A stretch of DNA of 64,000 bases from Pogostemon cablin. Its lineage: Eukaryota > Streptophyta > Magnoliopsida > Lamiales > Lamiaceae. The stretch lies in assembly GCA_023678885.1 (NCBI GenBank), contig CM042952.1, forward strand, positions 30,189,736-30,253,735, given 5' to 3'. This document shows positions 52,142 through 62,541 of the stretch, piece by piece; the first letter of the stretch is position 1, and each line of letters begins with the position of its first letter. The translations under genes were made by a program, and so were the position numbers. The notes beneath the pieces are model-generated. The model had not been told where the DNA came from and made no database searches. It saw only the letters and a list, made by a program, of their open reading frames with translations.

Positions 52142-55100
52142 CCCCCCGTCAAGCGATGCGTGGGGTTGAGACAAACGCAGAGCTTGGAACGAAGTAATTC
52201 AAAAGTAGGACGAGGAAGGCTTTTAGTAAACACATCCGCTAGTTGCATAAAAGACGGAACGAATTGAGTAAGCAACTTGCCACTGGAAACGAGTTCACGA
52301 ATAAAATGACAATCAATCTCAATATGTTTAGCCCGTTTATGCGCAATCGGATTTTGACTCAGAAAAATAGCACTTCTATTATCACATAGAAGAATAGGCG
52401 GCTGTGGACATAGAACGCCAAGCTCATGAAGAAGATTAGAAACCCAAATAACTTCCGAAGCAGCGTTAGCCAAGGCTCTATATTCCGATTCACAGCTAGA
52501 ACGAGAAACTGTGGGTTGCTTCTTTGCACTCCATGACACAAGATTTCCTCCCAGAAAGATCGAATAGCCATAAGTAGATCGCCGTGTGTCAGTGCAACGG
52601 GCCCAGTCAGCATCCGAATAACCAATAAGAGAGAGATCAGAGCGAGATGTGAAAGACAAGCCATAATGAAGAGTACCCTTAACGTATCTCAGAATGCGCT
52701 TCACGGCAAGAAAATGATCTACAGTGGGAGACTGCAAGAACTGGCTCACTTGATTGACCGCATAAGACAAGTCAGGACGAGTGATGGTGAGATACTGTAA
52801 GGCCCCAACCAGTGAACGATAGCTAGTGGGATCTGAATATAATTCACCCGAGCTGGATAATGAAGCACCAGCCGCTAGAGGTGTCGCCACTGGCTTGGCA
52901 TCTAGTAGTTCTGCGCGTTTCAAAATGTCATGCGCATACTTCGCTTGGCCAACAAAAATGTCGGTAGAGGTATAAGAAACTTCAAGGCCAAGGAAGTAGT
53001 TTAGCCTTCCTAGATCTTTGATTGCAAACTCAGCAGCAGTTCGTTGCAGAAATGCTTGAAGCATAGCTTGATTGCTTCCAGTGATGATAATGTCATCAAC
53101 ATATAGCAACAGATAGATCATATCAGAACGTTGACGAAAAATGAATAAAGAAGAGTCAGAGCGACTCTGCTGAAATCCGAGGTTGAGCAAAAAAGAGCTA
53201 AAACGTTGGAACCAAGCGAGTGGCGCTTGCCGAAGGCCATACAGCGTCTTTCTAAGCCGACACACATGAGTTGGAAAATGTGGATCAGTGAATTCAGGTG
53301 GTTGCTCCATATAAACTGGCTTAGAAAGCACACCATTTAAGAAAGCATTTTTTACATCAAGTTGATGCAATGGCCAGCGATTGTGCACGGAGAGAGCAAG
53401 AATTAAGCGTACCGTTGCAGCCTTAACAACAGGGCTGAACGTGTGGCCGAAGTCAACACCAGGTATCTGAGTAAAACCCTGTGCCACGAGACGTGCCTTA
53501 TAACGTTCAATTGATCCATCGGGTTTATATTTAGTGCGGAAAACCCATTTCGAGCTAACAATATTTACGTCCGGAGGTGGATGTATCAAATCCCAAGTAC
53601 GATTAGTATGCAAAGCATCCATTTCCTCTCTCATTGCAGCGAGCCAATGTGGAGATTTGGAAGCTGATTTGAAACCTCGAGGCTCAGAAGACGTAGAGAG
53701 CGCAATCAAAAGAGCCGTGGATGCAAGATGTACAGGATATTTAGGTTTTAAAATACCTGCTTTTGCCCGTGTGACCATATGATGACGAGGTTGGTTAGAC
53801 GGCAGAATAGGAGTATGGTCGGGCGGATCAAGATTAGGGGCCGTGTCTTCATGACGAGCAGATTCTGGGTCGGCTTCCGATGGTGGTATTGACGACGATG
53901 GAGCAAAACAGGAAGAATTATCAGCGGGAAGAGTGCAAGGCCGACAAGGTAAAGAATCTGTTCCCTCACGGTGCAATTGTGAAGAGGATCCCATCGGTTC
54001 CTCAAAAGTAGACGGCGAAATATGATCATGAGATGCCGAAGATGGACTAGCTGGAGAGAAAGGAAAGTGACTTTCATCGAAAATAGCATGGCGTGTCACA
54101 AAGATGCGTGCAGTAATAGGATCGTAACACCGAAACCCTTTATAAGTGGTGCTATACCCCAAGAAAATACATGGCTGACTCCGAGGAGCAAGTTTATTTG
54201 CAGCGTAGTCCCGTAAATATGGATAAACTCTGCAACCAAAAGTCTTAAAATTTGAGTAATTCGGAATTACTCCAAACAATACCTCAAATGGAGACTTCTT
54301 ATCCAGCACCGAAGAGGGTAAACGATTGATGACATAAACAGCCGCAGCGAATGCATCAAACCAAAAATGAGAAGGAACATGAGCATGAAACATCATTGAT
54401 AATCCAGTTTCCACAATATGACGATGTTTTCTTTCCGCCCTGCCATTTTGCTGAGGTGTATAAGGGCAAGAAAGACGATGATGAATACCATTCGTATCCA
54501 TGAAACTACGCACTCTATGATTAACAAACTCCGTACCACCATCACTCTGAAAGACTTTCAAGGTGGAAGAGAACTGATTGCACACAAATGAATGAAAGCG
54601 AAGCAGAACATCATAGAAATCAGATTTGGCATGCATTGGAAAAATCCACGTAAACCTGGAATAATCATCAATAAAGGCAACATAATACCGATACCCATCA
54701 AAAGTCATAACGGGGGCAGGGCCCCATAAATCGCAGTACACAAGATCAAGAACTGCAGAAGCACGTTTATTATTTAATTGAAACGATAATCGTTTGCTCT
54801 TGGCCAACTGGCAAGAAGAACAAATATCCGGATTGGGTAACAGGGAAGTAACAGAAAGATGTCCCAAATTATTTAACAAGGAAATAGTAGAAGATGAGAC
54901 ATGCCCCAATCGAGAATGCCACAAACTAAAACTTGCTTTTATTGGTGTGGAGGAGAGAACTGCCTGTAAAGCAGCAACATTTCCATCGAGCAAGTACAAG
55001 CCTCGATCACATCTTCCTCTGGCCAGAATATCCTTGGTTTGACGATGCTGAACAACGAAAGATTTATCAGAAAATAAGACGATGACAGGATAATCTTTAG

Positions 55101-55656
55101 TCAGCTTACTGATGGACAAAAGATTCTTTGTCATCTGAGGAACAACTAGGACGTCATTTAAACCAATATGAGGAGATAAATTTCGAAATCCAGTATGTGA
55201 AATAGAAAGGGACTTGCCATTTCCAACGACGACTGAATTAGCACCGGTGTAAGGCTCAACCGAATCCAAGGAGCATGGTTCGGTGGCAATATGGGCAGAA
55301 GCCCCTGAGTCGACAAACCAATCCGAAACTGGGGAAGGACTGGAGTTAACAACATTGCAAGATGTCTGGAAGGCCTGTGCGAGATCTGCAGAGTGGCTAT
55401 GTGCACGGTTTATGTATAGCGGGCATTTGTCGGCATAATGCTCGCCTTTACAAATCTGGCAGCGTGGTCGGCGAGGGCCAGATGAAGAACCAGAGAAGCC
55501 ACGTCCACTGGAGAATCCACTGCGAGCAGTAGGCCTAGTCGTAGCAGGATGACGTTGGGCTGAACGAGAGGTAACGCCTCCACGACAAGAGGAGGAAGCT
55601 GTGGCAGTGAACACAGCAGGGGATGGAGCGGTAGAAGCCTCCATCGATCGATTCAT
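52120..55656 (-). CDS. Copia pol: zinc knuckle, protease, integrase, RT, RNase H
   Basis: One open frame of 1178 codons. The first residues complete the gag C-terminus: a zinc knuckle CQICKGEHYADKC at about 66-78 with C-x2-C-x3-H-x4-C spacing, one shorter than usual before the His. Then come protease (WFVDSGASAHI near 113-123), GAG-pre-integrase/integrase HHCC (HSRLGH...CSSC) and integrase core (DLVYCDLWGP, DGGTEF, PQQNGRAERKHRH). RT follows (WVFRTKYKPDGSIERYKARL, LDVKNAFLNG, YVDDIIITG) and RNase H (YSDADWA, RSSCESEYRAL, KHIEIDCHFIRE). No internal stop. The 3' end of the frame runs into the LTR. Confidence 0.93.
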   Translation of the reverse strand: MNRSMEASTAPSPAVFTATASSSCRGGVTSRSAQRHPATTRPTARSGFSSGRGFSGSSSGPRRPRCQICKGEHYADKCPLYINRAHSHSADLAQAFQTSCNVVNSSPSPVSDWFVDSGASAHIATEPCSLDSVEPYTGANSVVVGNGKSLSISHTGFRNLSPHIGLNDVLVVPQMTKNLLSISKLTKDYPVIVLFSDKSFVVQHRQTKDILARGRCDRGLYLLDGNVAALQAVLSSTPIKASFSLWHSRLGHVSSSTISLLNNLGHLSVTSLLPNPDICSSCQLAKSKRLSFQLNNKRASAVLDLVYCDLWGPAPVMTFDGYRYYVAFIDDYSRFTWIFPMHAKSDFYDVLLRFHSFVCNQFSSTLKVFQSDGGTEFVNHRVRSFMDTNGIHHRLSCPYTPQQNGRAERKHRHIVETGLSMMFHAHVPSHFWFDAFAAAVYVINRLPSSVLDKKSPFEVLFGVIPNYSNFKTFGCRVYPYLRDYAANKLAPRSQPCIFLGYSTTYKGFRCYDPITARIFVTRHAIFDESHFPFSPASPSSASHDHISPSTFEEPMGSSSQLHREGTDSLPCRPCTLPADNSSCFAPSSSIPPSEADPESARHEDTAPNLDPPDHTPILPSNQPRHHMVTRAKAGILKPKYPVHLASTALLIALSTSSEPRGFKSASKSPHWLAAMREEMDALHTNRTWDLIHPPPDVNIVSSKWVFRTKYKPDGSIERYKARLVAQGFTQIPGVDFGHTFSPVVKAATVRLILALSVHNRWPLHQLDVKNAFLNGVLSKPVYMEQPPEFTDPHFPTHVCRLRKTLYGLRQAPLAWFQRFSSFLLNLGFQQSRSDSSLFIFRQRSDMIYLLLYVDDIIITGSNQAMLQAFLQRTAAEFAIKDLGRLNYFLGLEVSYTSTDIFVGQAKYAHDILKRAELLDAKPVATPLAAGASLSSSGELYSDPTSYRSLVGALQYLTITRPDLSYAVNQVSQFLQSPTVDHFLAVKRILRYVKGTLHYGLSFTSRSDLSLIGYSDADWARCTDTRRSTYGYSIFLGGNLVSWSAKKQPTVSRSSCESEYRALANAASEVIWVSNLLHELGVLCPQPPILLCDNRSAIFLSQNPIAHKRAKHIEIDCHFIRELVSSGKLLTQFVPSFMQLADVFTKSLPRPTFELLRSKLCVCLNPTHRLTGGDKEYFS

Positions 55657-56420
55657 AAAGTCGAACTGGATTGCTGATGCAAGAGAGTAGAGTACGGAGG
55701 AACCGGAGTCATTGCCATACGAGTGTCCGCGAAGTTGGCAAATTGAATGCCCAGACCACGCAAGAACCAGTGGCTCTTGTCAGACTCATCTACATGCTTG
55801 CCGATGGCGGAGAGTTGATCACAAAGAGATTTGAATCTCTTGCCATAATCTTGAACGGAAAGATTACCGCGCCGGAGAGAGAGCAATTCCTCTCGCAGAT
55901 GATGTACACGGGACGTGGAAGAATGAGAGAAGGCGGCTTCTAATGCAAGCCAAGTATCACGAGACGTCGTGCAGTCCACGACCTCGGCAAGAGCTTCTTC
56001 GGTTAGGGTTGATAAAAGAACCCCTAACAACTTCTTATCTGTAGTGCGCCATGTCGTGAAAGCCGGATTTGGGGAGGAGATCCCGTCTGCTTGGAGATGG
56101 GTTTCTGGAGGCTGAGAGGAGCCATCAATGTGAGCAAGAAGATCAAAACAGGTGAGGGTAGGGATGATTTGGCGTTTCCACAGAAGGTAATTTGAGGAAG
56201 ACAACTTGATGGTGATCATATGGATCATCGTGGCGATCGGAACGGGATCGGAAGGAGCAGTCATGGTGGAGAAGAAAGTAGCTGAAGGTGGCGGTAGAAA
56301 GAAAGAATTAGGGTTAGGGTGCTCAGGCTGATACCATGAGATAATGTGAGATTTCGTATATTTATCACACCATAATTGGTGATTGAGTAAACTTACATAT
56401 AAATAGGTGTACAACAACAA
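55653..56420 (-). CDS. Copia gag (UBN2-type capsid part)
   Basis: The open frame begins inside the LTR; the likely real start is the internal Met of MTAPSDPVPIATM near 56264. It contains the copia gag pattern (KLSSSNYLLWKRQI, TWLALEAAF, LREELLSLRRG, YGKRFKSLCDQL). It ends four bases into the pol frame: a single-base frame change separates gag from the zinc-knuckle segment, so either a lesion or a frameshift lies between them. Confidence 0.88.
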   Translation of the reverse strand: MLLYTYLYVSLLNHQLWCDKYTKSHIISWYQPEHPNPNSFFLPPPSATFFSTMTAPSDPVPIATMIHMITIKLSSSNYLLWKRQIIPTLTCFDLLAHIDGSSQPPETHLQADGISSPNPAFTTWRTTDKKLLGVLLSTLTEEALAEVVDCTTSRDTWLALEAAFSHSSTSRVHHLREELLSLRRGNLSVQDYGKRFKSLCDQLSAIGKHVDESDKSHWFLRGLGIQFANFADTRMAMTPVPPYSTLLHQQSSSTL

Positions 56421-56512
56421 TCCCTAATAATCAGGGAAGAGATTACAACCAAATCAAGAATATATACAAAATATATGAACGTAAAACTATCTATGGAAAA
56501 TATTCTTTATCA
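56337..56512 (-). repeat. Copia 5' LTR (176 bp)
   Basis: Begins TGAGATAATGTG and ends TTCTTTATCA on the plus strand. It is followed inward by the initiator-Met primer-binding site. Confidence 0.93.
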
Positions 56513-56838
56513 GGGGGCGATGGAGCCAGTCATGTAACCGGAGTGATGAGTATCTTCTGAATCCGCCCGGAGGATGATATCAGCGAGCGATTATTTTCCG
56601 GGTTACATGTAACACCGTACCAGTTGGTGCAGCAGTCGGCGCCTGCCCACGTGTTGAAGATGCCCAAGTACGGGTCTGTCAGGGCAGCAGCAGTGCTGCC
56701 CGGGCAGCTTGAAGTAACGGCCAGCAGCAACGTTAATGTTGCGACGAAGATATTTCCGGTGAGCCTCATATTTTTGTTGCTGGTGAAGTGAAAGTGTACA
56801 ACCTTATATAAGCGGTAATGCATGCAATGCAAGAATAT

Positions 56839-57069
56839 ATTCCCTCCGCAGCTCTAAAAGGGGGTCTTTTGTCTTTTTGCACTTAGATTAGGAAATATTA
56901 TTATTTAATGGTAGTGGGTAGCTGTATTAGTGGGGTGAGAGCCCCAAATTTTAATTGTATTAAAGGAAGTGTGTAGGTTCATGTATGTAAAAAATAAAAG
57001 AGAACCCTTTGGGTGGGACATCCAAAATGAAAAAAAAAAAAAGACTCTCTAGATGGGATGGAAGGAGTA
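56839..57069. mobile_element. Stowaway-like MITE
   Basis: TA-flanked ends TTCCCTCCGCAGC and GGGATGGAAGGAG, about 230 bp, upstream of the LRR pseudogene start. Confidence 0.6.
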
Positions 57070-57172
57070 TATGATATCACAAAATTCTTGCGTAAATTAT
57101 CACATCCAGAGGTATGTAAATTGCATGAAGGTCTGTGTACATAATTTGAATTTATTTTTCACTATTTATTAA

Positions 57173-57372
57173 TACTCCCTCCGTCGGTTTTGAGGTACCC
57201 ATTTGCTTTTTGCATGTGGATTAAAGAGTATTATTATTATATGTAAAGTGGGTAGTTATCTTAGAGGGAATTGATGGGCCATATTGTGTACTTTTTTACT
57301 GGGAAATTGATATCTTTGAAATGGACGTCAAAAATAATAAAATGGATACTTTAGAAGCGGACGGAGAGAGTA
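57173..57372. mobile_element. Stowaway-like MITE
   Basis: TA-flanked ends CTCCCTCCGTCGG and GCGGACGGAGAGAG, about 200 bp. Confidence 0.7.
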
Positions 57373-57629
57373 TTAAATATAATTAAGAAATCTTATTTTG
57401 AATTAATGTGTACGTAAGGAAGAAGTAAAACAAAGAGGCCGGATAAAAGGAGCAGTTTCTACGGGCTTCTTGTTAAAGCAACTTGTGTCATCGTTGGCCC
57501 ATAATTTCTGCAGTTTTTATGTTGTTAACATGTCTTCACAAGTTCAACAATATTCCACTCCAACGGGTGTGTTTGATATATTCTCTGGACGTCTATAAAA
57601 TAACTTCTATCACAAATGGGAGAGATAAC

Positions 57630-57631
<2 letters not shown>

Positions 57632-57696
<65 letters not shown>
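57632..57696. repeat. (TA)n microsatellite followed by poly(T)
   Basis: About 24 TA units and then a run of T. Confidence 0.9.
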
Positions 57697-57950
57697 ATAA
57701 GGTAAAATATTATTAATAAGAGAGATTGGTAATTAAATGGAAGTTTAATGTTTGGTACAGTATAATGGTTTGATTCTTATTTACAGTAAGATTATTATCA
57801 AAAGGTTTTGAATTATTTTGGGTAAACCAACTGCCATTACACTCTAACAGCAGTGTCTGATGTGCACCGTTGGTTATATTTTGGTGTTACATTTCTTGTT
57901 GCGCATCGTTGGATCATTTAAAAGTATGATATAGTAAAATATATACTTTA

Positions 57951-58086
57951 AAGCTTAAAACTCTAAGGGCAATGATTGAGATTTTTTTAACTATACACGT
58001 GTCACTCATCTAACGCGGAAAGCTTAAACCTTAAGGGCAATGATTGAGATTTTTTTCCCGTACACGTGTCACTCATCTAACGTGTG
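57951..58086. repeat. 68-bp tandem duplication containing ACACGTGT
   Basis: Two copies, offset 68 bp, share AAAGCTTAAA, AAGGGCAATGATTGAGATTT and ACACGTGTCACTCATCTAACG. ACACGTGT is a G-box/ABRE-like palindrome. Confidence 0.75.
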
Positions 58087-58566
58087 TAATAAGAGATGTA
58101 ACACCAAATATAACAAAACATAACAAACTAACAAAATTACTTGCATTAGCATTTTGCAACAATGTTCGTTCTAACTTTTACTAGATTTTTTTATATGTGA
58201 ATACAAAGTATGCTTGGTTTGTAAATATGTTAAGTGGTATGATTTTGAATGATACTGCGATGCAAAGATAATCGATAAAAAATAAAAAAGAAAAAACATA
58301 AAAAAAATAGTGTATATTTAATATAAAAAAAATATATTTAAAATGAATGGATATTTTACATATTATAAAGTAGGATTTGTGAATTTAAAATTCAATTTTG
58401 TAATCTAATCAAAACTAACAAACTTTTGGCTTACAAGGATTCTATAATCGAAGATATCCTTAGTTTTACTCCCGGTTGATACAAAAAAGAAAAATAAAAT
58501 AAACCTACCTTGGTGTACCAAAGCTTAAAAATAAAATAAAATACACCTAACTTGATGTACTAAAGC

Positions 58567-60912
58567 TTAAGCAAATATGTCTTCACTTAAATATGGGGTA
58601 TCAGTATCACTGCTCGTACATGGTTCCAATGAACTTCGGATCTGCTCATAGTTGAGCTGTCTAGAAGCTTCGTACAAAGCAATACCAACACTCACCGATA
58701 AGTTTAGACATCTAACATATGTTTCAACCATAGGAATACGAATCGTACCACCACCCAGTTGTTCACTATTACAATCCAGTAGCGCTTCAGGAGGTAAACC
58801 ACTAGTCTCAGATCCAAACACAAGCCAATCACCCTTCCTGTAGTTGAATTCCTTCACGACAACAACTCATGCTTAATGATACTGGTCGTGTGTACCACAA
58901 AGGAAAAGTGCTGGGGTTGTGAGGAAACAAAACCTTCCTATTTGTCAAATGTACACAAATTCGTAATGTTTCAGAACTCCCATAACTTCATTCCTATTTC
59001 CTAATAACTGATAACAAGAGATAATTCTCCAGAACCACATGCATCGGTGTTGTTTCATTCTCAATCTAGGTCGTTTAAACTTTAATCCATTACGCCCTCT
59101 ATTAGTTTCCTATTGGCTCCAAGAATTCTTAATTGAAAATGCCTGAAACAGAATAGGCGTATGATTCATTCAAAAACTTACTGAGTGGATGTTCGTCCCT
59201 CGCTTTGTAAATGCTAGTAACCTCTTTTCACCATCCTATATGATCCAAAAGGCATTTTATGATTTCAGTAAACATAGATTATTTATATTATGAAAACAGA
59301 TAAAACAGAAGTAGAAGAGTGGAACCTGATTCCTGAAGTACTCCAGAAACTCTGACCATGAACTGTGCACCTTTACAACCACATACCTAATGCAATAGTT
59401 AAGTAACCAAATTGATGTGAAACTTCAGCATAGGCCAAAACTATAAAGTCACATGCTTCACAGTAATGCTTAAAAGATACTCCGAATTGTTGATCTTCAG
59501 CACCTGTATCTCTAAATGTTAATTCCATAATCTTTCAAATTAATTAAAGAGCTCAATATATGTTAAACATCAGAAGAAGTTAGTAAAGGATACGGCCAGT
59601 AATCAAGCCCTGCACGCTTTAACTTTGCATCATCAATCTGAAACCCCAGCGGCTGATGCAAGAAAGTGGTGAAATAAGCAAGCTCAGAAGGAAAACGCAA
59701 GCAGAGAGTGAGAGGTTAACATGAAGGAATACCAAATTATCACCTAAATATGCGACTTCAAAGATTTAAGACCATATATTGAGTAGACAAGAAGCAATTA
59801 CCTCAATTAGGTGCAATTTGACAGCTGATGCAGCGCAAGATCGAGCAATGCATCCTGTATTTCCAGGAATCTGTGAAGGGTGACACGACGAGAGAGCCTT
59901 ATTTCTTCAAGGAACTAGTATGAAAAATAATAAATACTATATTGGCTAAAAGAGAAAAAGACCAGCATGCAAACATTCAAACACCTTACAAATACTCTTT
60001 CTTAATTATCACTGCCCATATCACCAATTAATCTGCTAAGCCATCCAATAAAATGTCTGATATCCAAACTAATGATCTCAGCTGATAACAGATGAAAACC
60101 AATTCAACAGCACCACTAAAAACTTGCCATATTAGACCTGATCAACATGCTTCAACTAAGCTGCTTCCAAACTGATTTCCGGTTGCAACCGTTTAACTTG
60201 CATGAAAATATCTTCACAGTGTAGCTAACTCCCTAATCCTCCCTACCATCCATCTTATCGAAGATCATATCAATTGGATAAAGGATTACACCCTACACTT
60301 AACACCTCTGTTTTTGTTAGAAGCTATTCTAGTAATCCTATCCCTTCCCTCTGTAATCTAAACCCAACCCCAACCATGAACAGAATTTGAAGAGGATAAA
60401 GCGCTCAATGACCATTCACTACCCTTTCTTCCGAAACATTCATGTCAATCAATTATCTAATTCAACTCAGACGTGCACTAAAAAAATTCCCATTCAACAT
60501 TATAGTTTCTCAATAGCCTGAAATTCAATCGATTGAAATACCTGGGGTGACACTAGCACCACTTGAAGAAACTCTTTGCTCAGAGGAACTTCTCTTGCCG
60601 CTCCACCAAATCCATTTGGCAATGCATGCGCTCGACACCTTGTAGCTGCAATTTCCAAATAAAATATCCATTCAGGAGGAGAAAATACGAGATTCCAATC
60701 GACAAAAAGTGATTCGAAGCGAAATGGAAAACGAAATTACATAATGAGCGAATCGGCGAGGAGCGAGGAGAGGTAAGAGTAAAGGGGAAGTAGAACGAAC
60801 TGGCTGTGCAATGAAATGAGAGAAAAGGGCGGCAGAGAATAAAAGCTCTGTATCGCGAGAGCAAAGACGATGAAGTTATGGCGTTTAGGGCTCGCAGGCC
60901 CGTTGCGTCCAT
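58567..60912 (-). CDS. SpoU/TrmL-type RNA 2'-O-methyltransferase, organelle-targeted
   Basis: Seven exons on the minus strand: 60741-60912, 60542-60645, 59802-59870, 59594-59652, 59326-59386, 59182-59235 and 58567-58851. They join in frame to 267 residues. The N-terminal ~60 residues (basic, Ser-rich) look like a transit peptide. SPOUT motifs follow: motif 1 PGNTGCIARSCAASAVKLHLIEP (residues 94-117) with FQIDDAKLKRAGLDYW; motif 2 FGSETSGLP (185-193); motif 3 RIPMVETYVRCLNLSVSVGIALYEASRQL (about 211-238), which forms the knotted SAM site. This matches bacterial TrmL, which methylates the wobble ribose of tRNA-Leu, and the Arabidopsis SpoU family. The substrate in plants is inferred. The last acceptor (AAG before GAATTC) is chosen by frame; a nearby alternative would introduce a stop. 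Confidence 0.92.
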
Positions 60913-61477
60913 TGTCTGAGAAAATCAAGAAGCACGGCCCGATATTGTTCATCTGAACGAATTCAGTTTTGCGTTATTGCAGTTGAGCCCCTGAGTTTTT
61001 GATAAATGGCAAAAGATCATGTACAAGACTATAACCCCAAATTTATTTGTGAATGATCAAATGCACCCTCAATTTATCTTTTTAGCCCTAAACCCTTTGT
61101 CCTTTGATAAATCATCATTAATGGATAAATCATCATTTTAATTCGATTCGGAAAAGTCAGAGTTAATGGATTTTTTTCATTTCAAAACCTTTTTAATTCA
61201 ATTTGTGTATGGATTCAATAATTTTAAATGACAAACATTTCGAGTTCGAGCTAAAAGAAAGATAATTTTACGAGAAGCTATGTATTTCTTTCTCGATGAT
61301 GTTTATGGGAAATTGTTAACCTTTTTTTCAAACTTCAAATAACTTTTACACGAGACAATTCGATGTCAACCAAATAAACCTCTGAATTTAGAATATAATT
61401 ATATTTTTTAAGTAGTAATTTATGTGTTCCAATTAATAATCTTTCAACATCAACACAAAAATTCAAGATTAGAATTA
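60913..61477. other. Promoter of the methyltransferase gene and repeat remnant
   Basis: From about 61007 the sequence (GGCAAAAGATCATGTAC, then GATCAAATGCACCCTCAA) resembles the left end of the next element. It is a probable fragment of a related Mutator-like copy. Confidence 0.45.
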
Positions 61478-62541
61478 GGGTAAAAGGTCATCCACACCCT
61501 TCATTTTATTCATGAAGATCAAATGCACCCTCAACCTATTTTTTTTAACATATAAACCCATTAACTATTTTAAATAATCAAATTTACCCTTAACCTTCTA
61601 TTAGTATAGCAATACTGTATTTATTGATTAAAAAAATTAACACCACGTGGGGTCCACAGTTAAAAATAAAAAATAAATTATCCTTCAGTGAGAGAGAGGG
61701 GCAGGATAAATTAACACCAGTGGGGCCCATTAGAAGATATATGATATATACATTGCAAGTTTACAACGCCCAATCATCACCGCCATGGTCATGGTTTCGA
61801 GGATGAGCAATTCAAGAAAATGACAGAAGCTTCGAGATATAAAATCATTTCATTTCGTTGCCATCTTCGAGGTACACCTGTATCAGGATGGCAGAGATGA
61901 GGCTGAACGCCGCAAGAAGATGGAGGAGGCGACCAAGGCCGTCGAAGTCATCGCCGTCACCACCCGATCGATTAACATGCACCCTTCATCGTCATCGTAC
62001 AAGGACAATACGAATGGAATAACATTGTCATTCGAGGAGTATCAAACCTAAAGGCCAAGCTGGTGGAGGAGTTTCGTCGACATCGTCGCCGACCGCCGCC
62101 ACCTGGAAGCTCTGATCCACGAGAAGTTCGAGGAAACCACCACTATCGAACATGGGCGCTTGCAGAGATCGGGAAACACGTTTGAGAAGACTAAATTCAG
62201 AAACTCGGAATCATATGAGAGGAGAGAGGAAGGTGCTTCTGGAGGTGAGGTGGGTTTCATCGGCCACCTCCATTGGAGATGTGCTTGAACAGAAAATAAT
62301 TGTTGAAGATGATACGTGGGGTAGTAAGCGCATGTGATTTTTTATTCTTTTTTATAACACTGGGCCCCACTGTTGTGTTAATTTTTTTAATTAACAAAAT
62401 ACCTTTTTGCGATGTCAATGAAAGTTGAAAGATAAATTTAATTCAATTATAAAAGTTCAGGGGATTGGATGTTAAAAAAAAATAGGTTGAGGGTCATTGA
62501 CCCTCATGAATAAAATGAGGGGCGTGGGTTACCTTTTGCCC
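61478..62541. mobile_element. Mutator-like element with gene-like cargo (Pack-MULE candidate)
   Basis: The left end GGGTAAAAGGTCATCCACACC and the reverse-complemented right end GGGCAAAAGGTAACCCACGCC start inverted repeats of over 80 bp (shared TTCATTTTATTCATGA, CACCCTCAACCTATTTTTT). Nine-base flanks TTAGAATTA and ATAGAATTA match at 8 positions. The middle, about 61860-62290, is GC-rich and codon-like, unlike the AT-rich ends: one frame reads EVHLYQDGRDEAERRKK and another SFVDIVADRRHLEALIHEKF, separated by a stop and frame change. I do not recognise the parent gene. Confidence 0.7.

Larger units (their letters stand above)
51966..56512 (-). mobile_element. Ty1/copia retrotransposon, nearly intact, 4.55 kb
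   Basis: LTRs are flanked by a 5-bp duplication GGGGG (51961-51965, 56513-56517) and start TG and end CA. The element reads on the minus strand. Its primer site (reverse complement of 56328-56336, TGGTATCAG) matches the 3' end of initiator-Met tRNA. The purine tract GACGGGGGG lies at 52142-52150. Gag and pol frames are long and open. The insertion is in the same direction as the LRR gene it disrupts. Confidence 0.95.
50158..56769 (-). pseudogene. FLR/DRT100-like LRR protein, split by two transposons
   Basis: The 5' part (56518-56769) encodes a signal peptide from MRLTGNIFVATLTLLLAV and the LRR N-cap (WAGADCCTNWYGVTC). The 3' part (50158-50944) encodes plant LRRs (LRVLDLVGNNISGPIPSDIGKLRRLDVLNL and onward) and a Cys-rich end (NDCLCGNP). 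The parts are separated by a terminal-repeat element (50945-51948) and a copia element (51966-56512). With both insertions and their duplications ignored, the sequence across the gap reads in frame as ...YMTGSIAPSLCHLDGL. Further lesions: a missing base after the NNR codons near 56610, a TAG after NLLEG near 50375, and loss of part of the last repeats with a frame change near 50285. Intact relatives are secreted, cell-wall LRR proteins (polygalacturonase-inhibitor/FLR/DRT100 group). This copy is dead. Confidence 0.88.
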
